Assembly: GCA_039704465.1 (NCBI GenBank) | Contig: JASFAU010000004.1 | Span: 372,001-436,000, forward strand | Length of the DNA stretch: 64,000 nucleotides | From: Plasmodiophora brassicae | Taxonomy: Eukaryota > Endomyxa > Phytomyxea > Plasmodiophorida > Plasmodiophoridae | Reading direction: 5' to 3' | Shown here: positions 1 through 12,300 of the stretch, in pieces | Position numbering within the stretch: the stretch's first letter is position 1 | Layout of the letters: each line of letters opens with the position of its first letter | Made by a program: the position numbers and the translations under genes | The notes under the pieces: generated by a model | The model's input: the letters and a program-made list of their open reading frames with translations, nothing else | Told to the model about the DNA's origin: nothing | Database searches by the model: none

Positions 1-1612
1 GTTCCTCTCGTCGACCAGAGCCTTGCCCAACTAAGCTCGGCCAAGATATTCACCAAGATCGATCTCCGCTCGGCCTACCATCAAGTCCGGATCCGGGAAG
101 GCGACGAATGGAAAACCGCGTTTCGCACACCGTTTGGACTCTTCGAGTACTTGGTGATGCCGTTCGGGCTGGCCAATGGACCCGCCGCATTCCAAGGGTT
201 CATGAACGACCTGTTCCGGGACTACTTGGACGTATTCGTCCTCGTGTACCTCGACGACATCTTGATATTTTCTCGCAATCCGGAGGACCATGAACGCCAC
301 GTTCGCCTCGTCCTGGAACGTCTCCGCGAGGCGAAGCTCTTTGGAAAGCTCAGCAAGTGCGCCTTCGACGCTTCCGAGGTCGAGTTCCTCGGCTACGTCA
401 TTTCTCACAACGGCGTCCGAATAGACCAGGCCCGAATCGACACGATCCTAGCTTGGGAGCCGCCCGGCGATGCGCACGCTGTCCGAGTTTTCCTGGGGTT
501 TGCCAACTTCTACCGCAAGTTCATCGCGCACTATGGAGAGATTGTCTTGCCACTCACCGACCTCACGAAGGACAACGTGGACTTTCACTGGGGAGCTGAA
601 GAAGATGCCGCATTCCGCACCTTGAAAGCCGCGTTCACGTCTCCTCCGATCCTGACGCACTTCAATCCCGACCGGCCGTGCGAAGTCGAGACGGACGCAT
701 CCGACTTCGCCCTCGCCATGGTACTGTCGCAGCGCGACGACGACGGCGAACTGCACCCGATTGCGTTCTACTCGAGGAAGTTGACCCCGGAAGAGATTAA
801 CTACAAGATGCACGATAAGGAGCTACTACCGATCGTGGAAGGCTTCCAGAAATGGCGCCAGTTCCTGGACTCGGCGCAGCACCAGACGCTCGTCTACAGC
901 GACCACAGGAACCTGCAATGGTTTCTCAGCAGCCAAAAGTTGTCGAGACGACAAGTTCGCTGGGCGCAACTCTTGGGCGAATTCGACTTCCGCATCGCCC
1001 ATCGTCCGGGACGCCTTCACGGCAAACCGGACGCATTGACGCGTCGACCAGAGTACCGGCCAACGAAGGCGGAGGCCGATGCAGCCCAGCAAGCAACCCA
1101 AGTATTGACGGCAGCTCACTTCATCACCACTGATTCCCCCGTTACCAACCACGTTCTTAACTTGATTGGCGAACCGCGCAGCACCGAGAGCTTGTGGGCC
1201 CGCATCCGAACTAACCAAGCAACGGACCCCTTTGTTCAGAAGGTACTCGCACGCTTAGCCGCCCCGACACCACGGAACCGTCGCTTCCGCCAGGCCGACG
1301 GCATCCTCTACCGGGACGATCGCGTGGTGGTCTCCGGCGACGATTGCAAGTTGGAAATCCTGAAATCGCTGCACGACGCGCAGACAGCTGGACACTTCGG
1401 CCTCGGAAAGACGCTGCACCTCGTGCTCCGCGAGTTCTGGTGGCCAGGCCTCCGCGACTACGTCAAGCACTACATCAAATCGTGCGACGTCTGCTGCCGG
1501 TCGAAAACGCCACGCCACAAACCGTCGGGACTTCTGATGCCACTTCCCCTTCCAACTCAGCTGTGGTCGTCAATCTCCATGGACTTCATCGTGAAGCTAC
1601 CAACGTCGCAAA
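1..1612 (+). pseudogene. Ty3/gypsy pol fragment (RT, RNase H, integrase zinc domain), truncated at both ends
   Basis: The frame is open from base 1, so the 5' part lies outside the window. Reverse transcriptase comes first, with a canonical YLDD catalytic box at 247-258 (LVYLDDILIFS). An RNase H domain follows (ETDASDFALA near 690), then an integrase zinc-binding H2C2 segment at about 1,370-1,510 (HDAQTAGHFG...CDVC). The integrase core is cut after its first strands (SMDFIVKLPTS), where the sequence changes at about 1,610 into a reverse-strand copia element. No LTR belongs to this fragment. It is a dead element of a different lineage from gypsy B and C, whose RT box is WIDD. The family assignment is firm; the exact junction is uncertain by a few bases. 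Confidence 0.93.
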
Positions 1613-4084
1613 GCCGAATGTGAACGAGGTCTCCAGGAACTCGGCAGTCGTGCTCTCGAACGTGTCTTCCCGGTCCACGTCGTAGAACCGCCAAGCCTTC
1701 ATGCCGGGCGTGAAACCGATAAACACAGCGCGAACACGACGAGGCTCCAACTTGCTCGGCTTCTTCGTGGCTGGATGCGGTCGCATGGCATAGGCATCGC
1801 AACCGTAGACACGAAGGGCCGAGATGTTAGGTAGGGCGCGACGAGCAGCCTCGAACGATGTGCGACGCCCGGGAAGGACTGATCTCGGGTGGATGTTGTA
1901 CAGTATCGCAGAGTAGGACAGCGACCAGGGCCACGTGGAGTCAGGCATGCGAGAGTGGCACCGGATTGAGCTTTCGATACCGCAGAGCGTGTGGTTGACG
2001 CTTTCAGCGCGGCCGTTCTGCTCGGGCGTGTACGGGACAGATTTGCGGTGCAGGATGCCGGACTCGTTGTAGAACAGGACGCACGCCTTGAGTTGTACTC
2101 GCCGCCACCGTCGGTCTGGAACGTCCGGATACCACGTCCTTCCTGGTTGCGAAGACGCGTCGTCATAGTGCTTGATGACGTCGAGCGCCTCCGATTTGCG
2201 ACGTAGCAGATAGACGGACAGGTACCGAGAGGAATCGTCAAGCATGGTCTGGTAGTACTCAAAGCCGCCGACACCGACGACAGGCCACCGTCCGGACAGA
2301 TCGCTATGGACGAGATCGCCAACACGACGCGCGCGCGACGTACTGGGAGGGAATGATGACCGTTTGCCCTTGGCGAGTAAACATGCAGCGCATGGACATC
2401 GATCTTGCGGCCTCGGGATTGGCCCGTCGAACTTCATGCCACGACAACGTTTGTGCAGGATGCGCAGGTTGCCGTAACCCAGGTGGCCGGTTCGAGCGTG
2501 CCAGACAGCTGGAGCTGCGGCGGTGACCTTAGCGACGCGGCATGAGACGCTGGATGCGATCAAGGAGCAGACTCGGGCAGAGTGAAGTGTGCCGGGCGCG
2601 GAGGTTGGAGCGGATAATGGAATCCGGTACAGGTTATCGTGTCCTCGTTGACTGACGGCCACTGGCTGACCGACGGGCGCCGTCCAGTTGACCCCCGAGT
2701 AGATCTTCGCGGTATCGCCGTCGAACACGATCTTGTGACCTGATCTGGTGAGCTGGCCAACTGATACTAGCGCTTGGCCAAGTCGGGGAACGTGCAGCGA
2801 ATCGATACTCGTCGCCTGGACATCCATGCCGAATGACGTCACGCCTCGACCGGAAGTGGTCGTACGCGACAGATCGGCTAGCTCAACTTCCGGTCCGGTG
2901 CCTTGGCGATAGCAGCTGAGATGTCGGCGCAGGGGCGTCATCGTCGTGGAACACGCTGAGTCCAGTAGGCCTACTGAGTTCGCGTACACGTCGATGGCGT
3001 GGCGTGCCGACAAAGCACGCATCGGCTCGGGCGCCGGATCGATCGGATGAGCGCCAGACGTTGGATACTCGTTGGACGTTGGTGAGGATGTATTGCTTTT
3101 CGCGTTGCTGTCGCGGTACCAGATGTGTCGTTGCAGCGTGCATTCGCCGTTAGTGTGCTTGGATCCGGGATGGAAGACGCAGGACTCGTTGCGTCGTGGT
3201 CCACGGGGACGCGTCGATGTGGCGCAACTGGAGCGGTTGGCCGTTTGGAACGCGTCGTGTCGGTCCCGCACGTCTTGGACCCTGATCTCCTCGCTTGTCA
3301 ACGACCCGACGACCTCGGAGACACTGGGCAGCGTGTCCAGAGCACGATTGTGCAGGCCAGCGACGACGGCGTCGAGATCGGATGATGCGTTGGCCAAGAT
3401 GAGGACGGCGACCAATGCGTCGGTGAGGGACAGCATCTCGGTCGGTACCGTCGACCGGACGCGATGAGCCGCTGCTTGAACTCGGGCGGCGTACGTGGCG
3501 ACCGACTCGCCGGGCATGTGCTGGACCGTGACGAGGTCGCGGACGGCGCGCACGACCGATGCCAGGGACGACGGGCTGTACGCCTGGAACAGCACGCGCC
3601 AGCACTTGGCAGCCGAGCCTGCCTGAAACAAAGACAATGCGGACGCGATCTTGTGGTCCAGCATGTGGACGAGTAGAATCTCGCGCGCGGCTGCCTCGAG
3701 AGCTGGGTCGTGTGCCGTACCGGTTGTCGCAGTCGGCGAGCCATCTTCGTTGATCCCGATGACGTCCGCGTACCCACGATTGCGAAACCAGAGTGCAGCT
3801 GTCTGAACCCAGGACGTGAACGAGTCGGGAGTACCGTCGAACTTGGGCATGGGCAGTCGGCCTGCGTCGCTTCGGCTGTGCGCCTCGGCGATGATCGGCA
3901 TGGCCGGGGTCGATGGACAGCTGGTCGGACGCGCCAGCTGCTGCTGCAGGACACGGAGACGGTCGATCTTCTCCTGCCTGGCGATCGTTGCCTCCGCTTC
4001 GGCAATTCGGGTGTCGATCTCCTCGAGCGACAGATGACGCAGCGGGTCGTCATCCGTGTTAGGCGTCGCCTGGCGCTCGGCCAT
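1613..4084 (-). pseudogene. copia A: 3'-truncated Ty1/copia gag-pol
   Basis: This reverse-strand gag-pol starts at ATG 4084 and is closely related to copia B (both begin MAERQATP). In order it has gag, an unusual gag metal-binding segment (CVFHPGSKHTNGEC), a protease region with DSA where DSG is expected (GLLDSACSTT), the GAG-pre-integrase/HHCC segment and the integrase core, ending FTFGF where gypsy A begins. Everything 3' of integrase (RT, RNase H, 3' LTR) is missing. Against copia B there is a one-base insertion near 2,162 and a one-base loss near 2,090. Between them the frame is wrong and the second catalytic Asp segment (TDGGGE) is lost, so the integrase is inactive although no stop appears. 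Confidence 0.92.
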
Positions 4085-4127
4085 GGCGAGTAGAGGCTCA
4101 GCGCCTGCGCCTATACGACTGTTAATC

Positions 4128-4311
4128 TGAGAAGGACAATAATGAAGTGGATGTATTACGTACGGCGTGTGCGGCGGACGTTACAGTGGCGACGTAGTCG
4201 CCGACGGTGTAACGGTTGCCAACGCCGGCGGGCACGGAGTCGCGGAGTGCGTGACGGCGTTCACGTGCTGCAGGCATGTGCTGCTGGTCGTAGTGGATAC
4301 GTTGTTCGACA
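4128..4311 (-). repeat. copia A 5' LTR (184 bp)
   Basis: On the reverse strand it runs TGTCGAACAAC ... CCTTCTCA and is followed by GATTAACAGTCGTA, the same primer-binding segment that follows the LTRs of copia B and C. It aligns along its length with the copia B LTR. The partner LTR is lost, so no target-site duplication can be read. Confidence 0.85.
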
Positions 4312-4810
4312 GCAGCCACACTTAGGCAAGCAACGCCTCCAGCGACAAGGATGCCTCCCAGTGTCCATTGCCTGTGATGGGGAAGCTGTTCGTGCAGCGA
4401 GGGCCGTTCTAGAGGCTCATGTTGTGGAGTAAATGCATTGGAACTCGTTACCTACCAATCATTCTCGGACATCTATTTTTAGAAACCGGACAATCATTCC
4501 CGGACGGAGGGAGTATTCAATTTGCTATCAAACCTCACTGTGCAATCGGTACGCCGTCCGACACTTCGCCCGGCGGCCCGAACCGACGTTAGGATGCGTC
4601 GCGGTTTTTAACACACCAGTGCGGCTTAATTACGGCCTGGACCGATCTAATTACGTAATTACTGTAATTAATGCTATAATTACAGTAATTACTTTAATTA
4701 ATTACTCGGACAGTGTAGCGGTTTACCTCCGTCATGAAGGCTGTGGCATATCCCGCCGATTGTCTAGTACACAGAGACATTTTTGCGTAGCCTAAAATAG
4801 ATGCAGCATG

Positions 4811-4855
4811 GCGCTCTAGTACACTCTAGTGTACTAGAGCAGTGTACTAGAGCGC
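4811..4855. repeat. Complex palindrome, copy 1 of the TAGTACACT family
   Basis: A 15-bp perfect inverted pair (GCGCTCTAGTACACT / AGTGTACTAGAGCGC) flanks a further copy of the same word, so the segment can fold in more than one way. It shares its core with the palindromes at 5,488 and 5,696. Confidence 0.7.
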
Positions 4856-5487
4856 CGTTTCGCGACAGTTTCCTGAAGCCTGCCTCACCAAGAAACTTTG
4901 GACTAATCGTGTCATTTATGGCCCGCTGGGTAGAGCACGTCGCAAAATACCACCCACAAATTTATGGCGGTTCCTCGACCTGTGCATCGCTGCTGGAGAG
5001 TCGTCACCAGGAACAGCATCTCGCCCATGGCAGCAAGACGCTGTGGAACGAGCGGAACGGCCACTCGAGGTCGTGGACGCGGTCGTGGACGTGGTAGAGG
5101 TTCCAGTAGAATCGTCAGCTCGGGTCGCAGCAACAGATCGGAGGCCATAGCCGCGAAGGACCCCACGGATGGGTGGAAGGTGGTCAGTCATCCAGACGGC
5201 ATGTTGTCGTCGGTCATGATGGAAGACCAGTGAATTCCATGCTTCTCAGAAAGGGCTCGTCTATACTTTCATGTGGTGGGTTCGCATGGACCTACGTGCT
5301 CGCAGCTTGGTAGTTGATATGAACGCCGACAGGTATGCCAGCGTACGTATCGAAGCCGAGCTGTAGGAGAAGTCAGGACGTCGCCGTAGTCGGCCTCCGA
5401 ACAAGCAGCTCGTGTTAACATTGAACTCGATTCATGTCCTTGTTTCGGTCCGTTTGTTGAGGAGTTAAGCGACGAATGCCGCTGAGG

Positions 5488-5513
5488 CTCTAGTACACTA
5501 TAGTGTACTAGAG
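5488..5513. repeat. Perfect 26-bp palindrome, copy 2
   Basis: A perfect self-complementary segment with core TAGTACACTATAGTGTACTA. It has no gene context and resembles a tip-to-tip pair of short terminal repeats. Confidence 0.75.
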
Positions 5514-5695
5514 GCTATTTTGATAGGGGATGACGGGAAAAATTTGCTCAACTTGGCAACGTTGTTCCTCGCCAACTAGGTGGCCGAATTTTACACAACT
5601 TTCAGCTCCCAATCCAGAATGGCGTAACCAGTGTATCACAATGCCAATGACTTAATAATATGTCCTTGCTAAAGTTTTACGTCCAGTCAAACCTA

Positions 5696-5715
5696 TAGTA
5701 CACTATAGTGTACTA
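5696..5715. repeat. Perfect 20-bp palindrome, copy 3
   Basis: Identical to the 20-bp core of the palindrome at 5,488, about 190 bp further on. Three related palindromes within 900 bp are unlikely by chance. Confidence 0.75.
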
Positions 5716-5786
5716 GTCCACGGATCGCGGGGATATTATACGACTCCGTTTCATCTGAAGAGTCCGATCCCACGGCTAACTTTTAG

Positions 5787-8785
5787 CCTCCGGTTCCCGT
5801 CGAGATCAGTCTGGGCGATGAAAGGAAGATCAAAGCAATGGGCAAGGGCAAGATCCACGTTCAGGCACTGAACGGATCGATGATCAAGTTGACGAAAGTG
5901 CTGTATGTGTCGCACGTCAAGACTGGACTGTTCTCAATCAGCGCTGCTTGCGATGCGGGCGCTGAGGGGGTTGTGTTCACGAAGGATCACTGCCGGATGA
6001 AGCTGAACGGAGATGTCATCGACATCGGGAAGCGGCTGGGCAAGCTCTACCAGATCAAATTGCCGGTCCTGGAGTCGGCGAAGGTGGCAGTCGTGTCGAC
6101 GGAGGTGTGGCACGCAAGGCGGGGCCACGTGAACTTCGCGACGTTGCGGGAGGATGCCCAGAACAAGACGGTTCAAGGCATGAGCATCAAGGACGACGAT
6201 CCGAGCGCGTGCGAGTCGTGCCAGCAAGGCAAGGCGGCGAAGCTTCCGATGCCGGATCATGCAACAAGGCGGGCGACTCAGATCAAAGCGTTGGTACACT
6301 CGGACGTTATCGGTCCGATGCCTGTCGAATCCAAGAGCGGAAAGAGGTATGTCCTGACATTCATCGATGAATGGTCGCGATATACGACAGTGTATTTCCT
6401 ACGGAAGAAGTCGGAGGTGTTCGGCAAGTTCAAAGAGTACAAGGTGTACATGGAGACGCAGTATGACCACCGCGTCAAGTGCCTACGAAGCGACAACGGT
6501 GGTGAGTACACAAGCAAGGAGTTCGAGGACTACCTTCGCAGCGCCGGAATCAAGCACGAAAAGAGCATCCCGCGCAGACAGGCGCAGAACGGCGTCGCAG
6601 AACGGATGGGACGAACGCTGCTGGAGATGGCAAGGACGATCCTTCACCACGCAAGCATGGCCAAGTCGTGGTGGGCTGAGGCGGTGAACACGTCGTGTTA
6701 CTTACGGAACCGCAGCAGCAGCAGGGCTCTGGACGTCGGAGTGACCCCGTACGAGAAGGTGCACAATGCCAAGCCGGACGTGGCACACCTGCGGACGTGG
6801 GGTTGCAGGGCCATGTATAAGGACGACAAGGCCAGGAAGCTGGACTCGAAGGCGCGCAGAGGCATCTTCGTCGGATACCCGGAAGCGACCAAAGGGTACC
6901 GAGTCTACGACCCAGTGCTGTCCAAGGTCGCTATAACAAGAGACGTCGTGTTCTACGAAGACCAATTCGGCGGCGATGATGATGACGAAGTTCCAGATCT
7001 GATGTCGGAATCGGAGGATGATCAGGATGGTACCGGTGGTGAGGAGCAGGAGGAGACCCAGGAACGACGTTCGGAACGAGAACGGAAGGCGCCTGTCCGG
7101 TATGGGCTCGACGAGTATGCCGGGATGGCGGTCGAGGAAATACTCCTGATGGCCCAAGGAGATCCGAGGACGAGGCGGGAGGCGCTAGAGTCGGCGAATG
7201 CACAAGAGTGGCAAGTCGCGATCGATGACGAGCTGCGATCTCTGAACAAGAACCAGACCTGGGAGCTGTGCCCAAGACCAGCTGATCGAAAGGTCATCGT
7301 CGGCCGCTGGGTGTTCAAACTCAAGAGGGACCAGGACGGCAACCCATCGCGGTACAAGGCTCGTTACGTCGCACGGGGGTTCACTCAGGTCCCGGGGACG
7401 GATTTCATGGACACGTACGCGCCGGTGGCATCTACGACGATGCAGAGGGCTATGTTGTCAATGGCTGCCGTGAACGACTAGAGATCTATCAGCTCGATAT
7501 TGAAACGAGTTTCCAACATCAAGGCGTGCGCGAGGAGCTCTACATTGAATTGCCAGAAGGGTACATCTTCCCAGAAGAGACAAGCCAGAAGACACACTGC
7601 GGGAGGCTACAAAAGGCGCTGTACGGGCTCAAGCAGGCGGCGTTCGAGCTTGATCGAAAGATTCGAGACGTCCTGACGAAGGCGAGGTACACCTTCAGCA
7701 GAGAGGATCCGTGCGTATTCTATCGTGTGCACAAGGGCAACTATCTGGTCTGCACAATTCATATCGACGACTTGTGCGTGGCGACGACGGTAAGGCTGAT
7801 GTTCGAGGAGTTGAAGCAAGCGCTGGAAAGGAGTTTCCTGTCAAGGATCTAGGCGATGTCAACTTCCTGCTAGGTTGCAAGATCGAACGAGACCGGAAGC
7901 GAATGACATTGGCATTGAGCCAAGAGGCGTACGCGAAGCGAGCCGTGGAGCGCTTCAACATGCACGATGCAAAACCGATCGCTACTCCAAGCTCGACCTC
8001 GATGCAGCTAAAGAAGGGGCCAGCGGTCGACAGCGGGTTCCCGTACCGTGAGGCCGTCAGGACGTTGATGTATTTGGCGGTCATGACGCGGCCGGACATC
8101 ATGGAGGCGGTCAGCGCTGTCGCTAGGTTTGTCGAATGCCCGACCGCAGAACACGTAACCGCTGTAAAGCGCATTCTGCGGTACGTCAAGGGGACGATCG
8201 AGCACGGGATCCTGTTCGGAAGAGAGAACGGTCTACGAGTGTATGTTGACGCGACGTGGGCGCAAGACCCTGAGCAGGTCGGTCTCGGGCATGCTGATAC
8301 TGCTGAACGGAGGAGCGGTGGCGTACTTCTCCCGACGCCAGAAGTGCGTCGCACTGTCGTCGACCGAGGCCGAGTACGTGGCGGCTTCTGAAGCAGCAAA
8401 AGTGGCGGTGTGGCTCAAAAGGGTACTCCATGAGCTGCCGGGGTTTACCATGGGGGATGGACCGTTGACCGTCTACGAGGACAACCAGGGATGCCTGGCG
8501 ATGATCGCATCCCCTACCTCGAGTCGGCGGACCAAGCACATTGACGTCCGCTACCATTACCTACGCGAACTGGTGAGAGACGAGATCCTCAAATTCGAAT
8601 ATGTTCCGACGGAAGAGATGCTGGCGGACATGATGACGAAGCCAATCCCGCGCGACAAGCACGAGTCGCACCGGACGAAGATCGGCGTCGTCGGCTGTCG
8701 AGGAGGAGTGTGGGTTATGTGCGACACGCTCGACGACGGCCGGAAGCGTGACGTGGCACAGCCACGTGCGCAACGCTATGAATAG
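5787..8785 (+). pseudogene. copia D: decayed Ty1/copia pol (GPI, integrase, RT, RNase H)
   Basis: A second copia lineage. The readable frame begins just after a stop near 5,783 with the protease/GAG-pre-integrase linker (VEISLGDERKIKAMGKG). Integrase follows (LVHSDVIGPMP, SDNGGEY, QAQNGVAERM, about 6,110-6,650), then RT from about 7,300 with HIDD in place of YVDD (7,751-7,780), and RNase H (ALSSTEAEYV, YEDNQGCLAM, about 8,350-8,650). Single-base indels near 7,479, 7,825 and 8,275 break the frame; the first makes a stop in RT. The gag and the active-site part of the protease were not found. It is a dead copy. Confidence 0.9.
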
Positions 8786-8805
8786 TATGGCTTGGGTGGG
8801 AGATC

Positions 8806-8925
8806 TGTTGGAAACTGCGGAGCACCTGCGGCACGCCCGCCTACACCGTACGGACTGCGGAAATAAAAATCATTCACCAAGATGACCGATAGTCAACGCG
8901 TTCAACGTACACCCAACCAACAACA
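8806..8925 (+). repeat. Candidate 3' LTR of copia D (about 120 bp)
   Basis: It follows a purine-rich tract (GGGTGGGAGA) 20 bp after the last pol stop, begins TGTTGG and ends CCAACAACA, with an AATAAAA word near 8,860. No second copy is present in the window, so the boundaries rest on the TG...CA inverted ends only. Confidence 0.5.
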
Positions 8926-9042
8926 GGTGCAGTTGATGACCTACCCAATTCGGACAGCGAGGGAGACGGCGAATGATTAATATATCTGCTACCTGATTTA
9001 TCAAGAATACAGCAACATGTCTTCTTGCCATATGTTTTGTGG
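8926..9042. other. Short spacer before the minisatellite
   Basis: No coding or repeat feature was recognised between the candidate copia D LTR and the start of the TTATGACGCC array. Confidence 0.5.
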
Positions 9043-9129
9043 TTATGACGCCTTATGACGCCTTATGACGCCTTATGACGCCTTATGACGCCTTATGACG
9101 CCTTATGACGCCTTATGACGCCTTATGAC
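9043..9129. repeat. TTATGACGCC minisatellite, left segment
   Basis: About 8.7 near-perfect copies of a 10-bp unit, cut by copia C at 9,130. The last five bases (ATGAC, 9,125-9,129) are duplicated after copia C, so this is the left part of one array that continues at 14,333. Confidence 0.97.
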
Positions 9130-9319
9130 TGTCGAACTCCATATCCAGCAGCACACTCGTGCGGCACACCGACGCTGCCACGCACCCCGCAAGTCTGGTG
9201 TCAGCGCCGCCCGCGATGATGTAACGTGCACCGCGTCTCACGTCTACGACGTTGCCCGTCACACCCAATATCTTCGCTCTATATCCATCAATATATCACA
9301 CTCTGATTTCGTCGTTTCA
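9130..9319 (+). repeat. copia C 5' LTR
   Basis: 190 bp with TG...CA ends. It differs from the 3' copy at two single bases near its 3' end. Confidence 0.96.
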
Positions 9320-9368
9320 GATTAACAGTCGTAGCAGCGCTCTGGGCGTCTCGCTCGCGTCCAACGTC

Positions 9369-12300
9369 ATGGCCGATCGCGGCCGAACGGCGGCGGAATC
9401 AGATGTCCAAGATCTCGACGCGCAGCTCGCTGAGGCCGAGCGACAGGAGAAGATCGCGCGCATCGCATTCCTGCGACAGCAAACCGCATCGTACTCCTGC
9501 ATCGCCACGACGCCGACGACGCAGCCTCGCCCAACCATTGTGGACGGCGTAGTGCGTCCAGGTACAGATCGCGTGCCTCCGCCTCGGTTCGACGGCAAGC
9601 ACGAATCGTTTGCCGCTTGGGCGCCCGCCGCCGCGTCTTGGTTTACCAACCGTGGATTCGCGGGAATTGTCGGCATCGACCTGGACGGATCGCCGACTCC
9701 GAGTATCCCCGACAATGTGGACGCGGATCTGGAGGCAACTGCTCGGGAGATACTCTTGTTTCAGATGGTCGACAAGACCGTTCTGATCGGCTACAACTTG
9801 CTGTACGCCGGTACATCGGCGCAATGCTGGCGCGCTCTCTTCCGCATGCTGCGACCCTGCACGTTTTCGTCTGTCATTCGTGCTTCTAAAGATTTGTTCA
9901 GTGTTCGACAGCAAGCCGGTGAATCGGTCGCCTTGTACGCGGCTCGTCTGCAAGCCGCTGCCCAACGTTTCCGTACAACAGTCCCGAACGACATGCTTCA
10001 CATGACGGATTCCTTCCTGGCTGTCCTGATGGCTGGCAACGCCTCATCAGAATTGGGCACGGCCGCATCCAACCTGCACAGTCGTGGACTCGAACCGCGG
10101 CCTACCGTCACTGAGGTCGTGTCCACGCTCACATCAGAAGAGCAGCGCATTCAAGAGGCTCATGCTGACCGGGAGATATCGTTCGCAACGGCGAACCGTG
10201 CAAGCGCTACCGCACACCCGATCAAGGCTCCCGAACGCGATGGACTGTGCGTCCTACATACGACCTTGAGGAAGCCGCACACGAATGGCAACTGTTTCCT
10301 ACAGCGCTCGTTGTGGCGGACGACATCGAATACATCGTCGCAACCTGCCCGTCACCCCGCCGTAGACAACAGTTCCGTCGGCCTGCTCGATTCTGGATGT
10401 TCCACCACAATGACGCCCCTGCGCGAGCATCTCGGCGCTTATCGACATGTCGCCGGACCGACTGTTGAACTTGCAGACCTGTCTCGTACACGTGGCGTGA
10501 CGTCATTGGGCGCTGGTCAGTCCCAAATGGCGCCTATCGATTCGCTGCACGTCCCACGACTCGGCCAAGCGCTCGTCTCCGTTGGACAGATCACCCGATC
10601 CGGACACAAGATCGTCTTCGATGGGCCCAACGCGACCATCTATTCCAAGGACAACTGGACGTCCCCTGTCGGGACCCCGCTAGCGGTCAGCACGCGAGGA
10701 GCCGATAATCTCTACAGGATCGCCCTGCGTGCTCCCGCTGCCCCATCGTCAACTGAAATTTATTCATCGGCTGCGCCCAGCGTGTCCTGCCGCGCCGCCA
10801 CAGTCGCCTCCGCACCGCCCGCCCTTTGGCACGCGCGCGTTGGACATCTCGGTTACGTCAATCTGCGTCTCCTGCAGCGCCGCTGTCGTGGAATGGCCTT
10901 CGATCAGCCCATTCCCAAGCTTCAGGATCGATGTCCATGCGAGGCCTGTCTTCTCACCAAAGGCAAGCGCTCATCATTCCCTCCCAGTACGTCGCGAGCA
11001 CGTCGCGTTGGCGATCTCGTCCATAGTGACCTCTCCGGGCGGTGGCCTGTCGTCGGTATTGGCGGTTTCGAGTATTACCAGACCATGCTTGATGATTCAA
11101 CGCGCTACCTGACCGTCTACCTGCTCCGTCGGAAATCGGACGCCCTCGATGTCATCAAGCACTACGATGCACGTCTCCGCAACCAGGAGGGACGTGGCAT
11201 TTCCGACTTCCAAACAGACGGCGGGGGCGAGTTTAATTCCAAGGCATGCGTTACGTTCTACAATGAGTCCGGCATCCTTCATCGCAAGTCGGTTCCGTAT
11301 ACGCCCGAGCAGAACGGCCGAGCCGAAATTGTCAACTACAGCCTGTGCTGTATCGAAGGCGCTATCCGGTGTCACGCGCGTATGCCCGATTTCACCTGGC
11401 CCTGGTCGCTCTCGTATTCTGCCGTCCTCTACAATGTCCATCCTCGATCCGTCCTTCCGGGGCGTCGCTCATCGTTCCAGGCGGCTCGCTTCGCTAAACC
11501 TGATGTCTCTTCCCTGCGCGTCTACGGCTGCGACGCGTACGCCATGCGACCTCACCCCTCTTCGAAGAAGCCGACCAAGCTGGATCATCGTCGCGTTCGC
11601 GCTGTATTCATCGGCTTTACACCAGGGATGAAGGCATGGCGCTTCTATGACGTCGAACGAGGTGACACATTCGAGAGCACGACGGCCGAATTCCTGGAAA
11701 CGTCGTTCACCTTCGGCTTCGGGCGGTCGAACTCTGGTCTCGAGTCTTCACAGGCCGCGCCCGTACTCTCCGCCAGTTCCCCGTCCACCGTTGCCGTTCT
11801 TACATCATCACCCGCTGCTGCCGACGCCGTTATCCCACCGCTACCATCAGCATCCCCCGCTCCGGTGTCATCCAATGTCGTGTCGTCTCCGTCATCTGAT
11901 CGTCTTCAACCATCTGCGCATACCCATCATTCTCCCCTGCCTGATCTCGCCGGCAACGTCGGTCATTCTGGTAACGACGCTGCTGTCGACGCTGATAACC
12001 ACGACGGCAACCGCGCATCCAGCATCGTTGATGCCGACGTTAAGGACCATCAGGACGCCGGCAACGTCGACGGTGCTGATTCTCCTGCTGACATGAATAT
12101 TGCGGCTGATGCCGCCAACGATGGTGATGACTCTCCTGCCGACATGGATAATGCGGCTGATGTCGTCGCCGAACGTCGATGTTCTGGACATGCCGCATCC
12201 TCGTCGATCTTCACGTCACCGTCAACCACCGGGCGAATGGTGGAAGGGTCCCGCGAAGGCAAACCGGTCCTCCACCCGGTGGGCGTCAACGGTGGACGCC

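Larger units (their letters stand above)
4312..5786. other. No supported gene; AT-rich tract and palindromes
   Basis: This stretch between copia A and copia D has no convincing gene. Around 4,640-4,705 there is an AT-rich tract of self-complementary TAATTAC/GTAATTA words. Three related palindromes are listed separately. Around 5,075-5,105 alternating Arg/Gly codons (GRGRGRGRGRG in one frame) could be the tail of a degraded copia gag for the element that follows, but no zinc knuckle or protease was found. Confidence 0.5.

Noticed and set aside
4964..5233. Arg/Gly-repeat protein (GRGRGRGRGRG)
   Set aside because: Short, no domain, no splice context; simple-sequence DNA beside a decayed copia element explains it.
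9043..9129. CRISPR-like array
   Set aside because: The 10-bp units are directly contiguous with no spacers; it is a minisatellite in a eukaryotic context.
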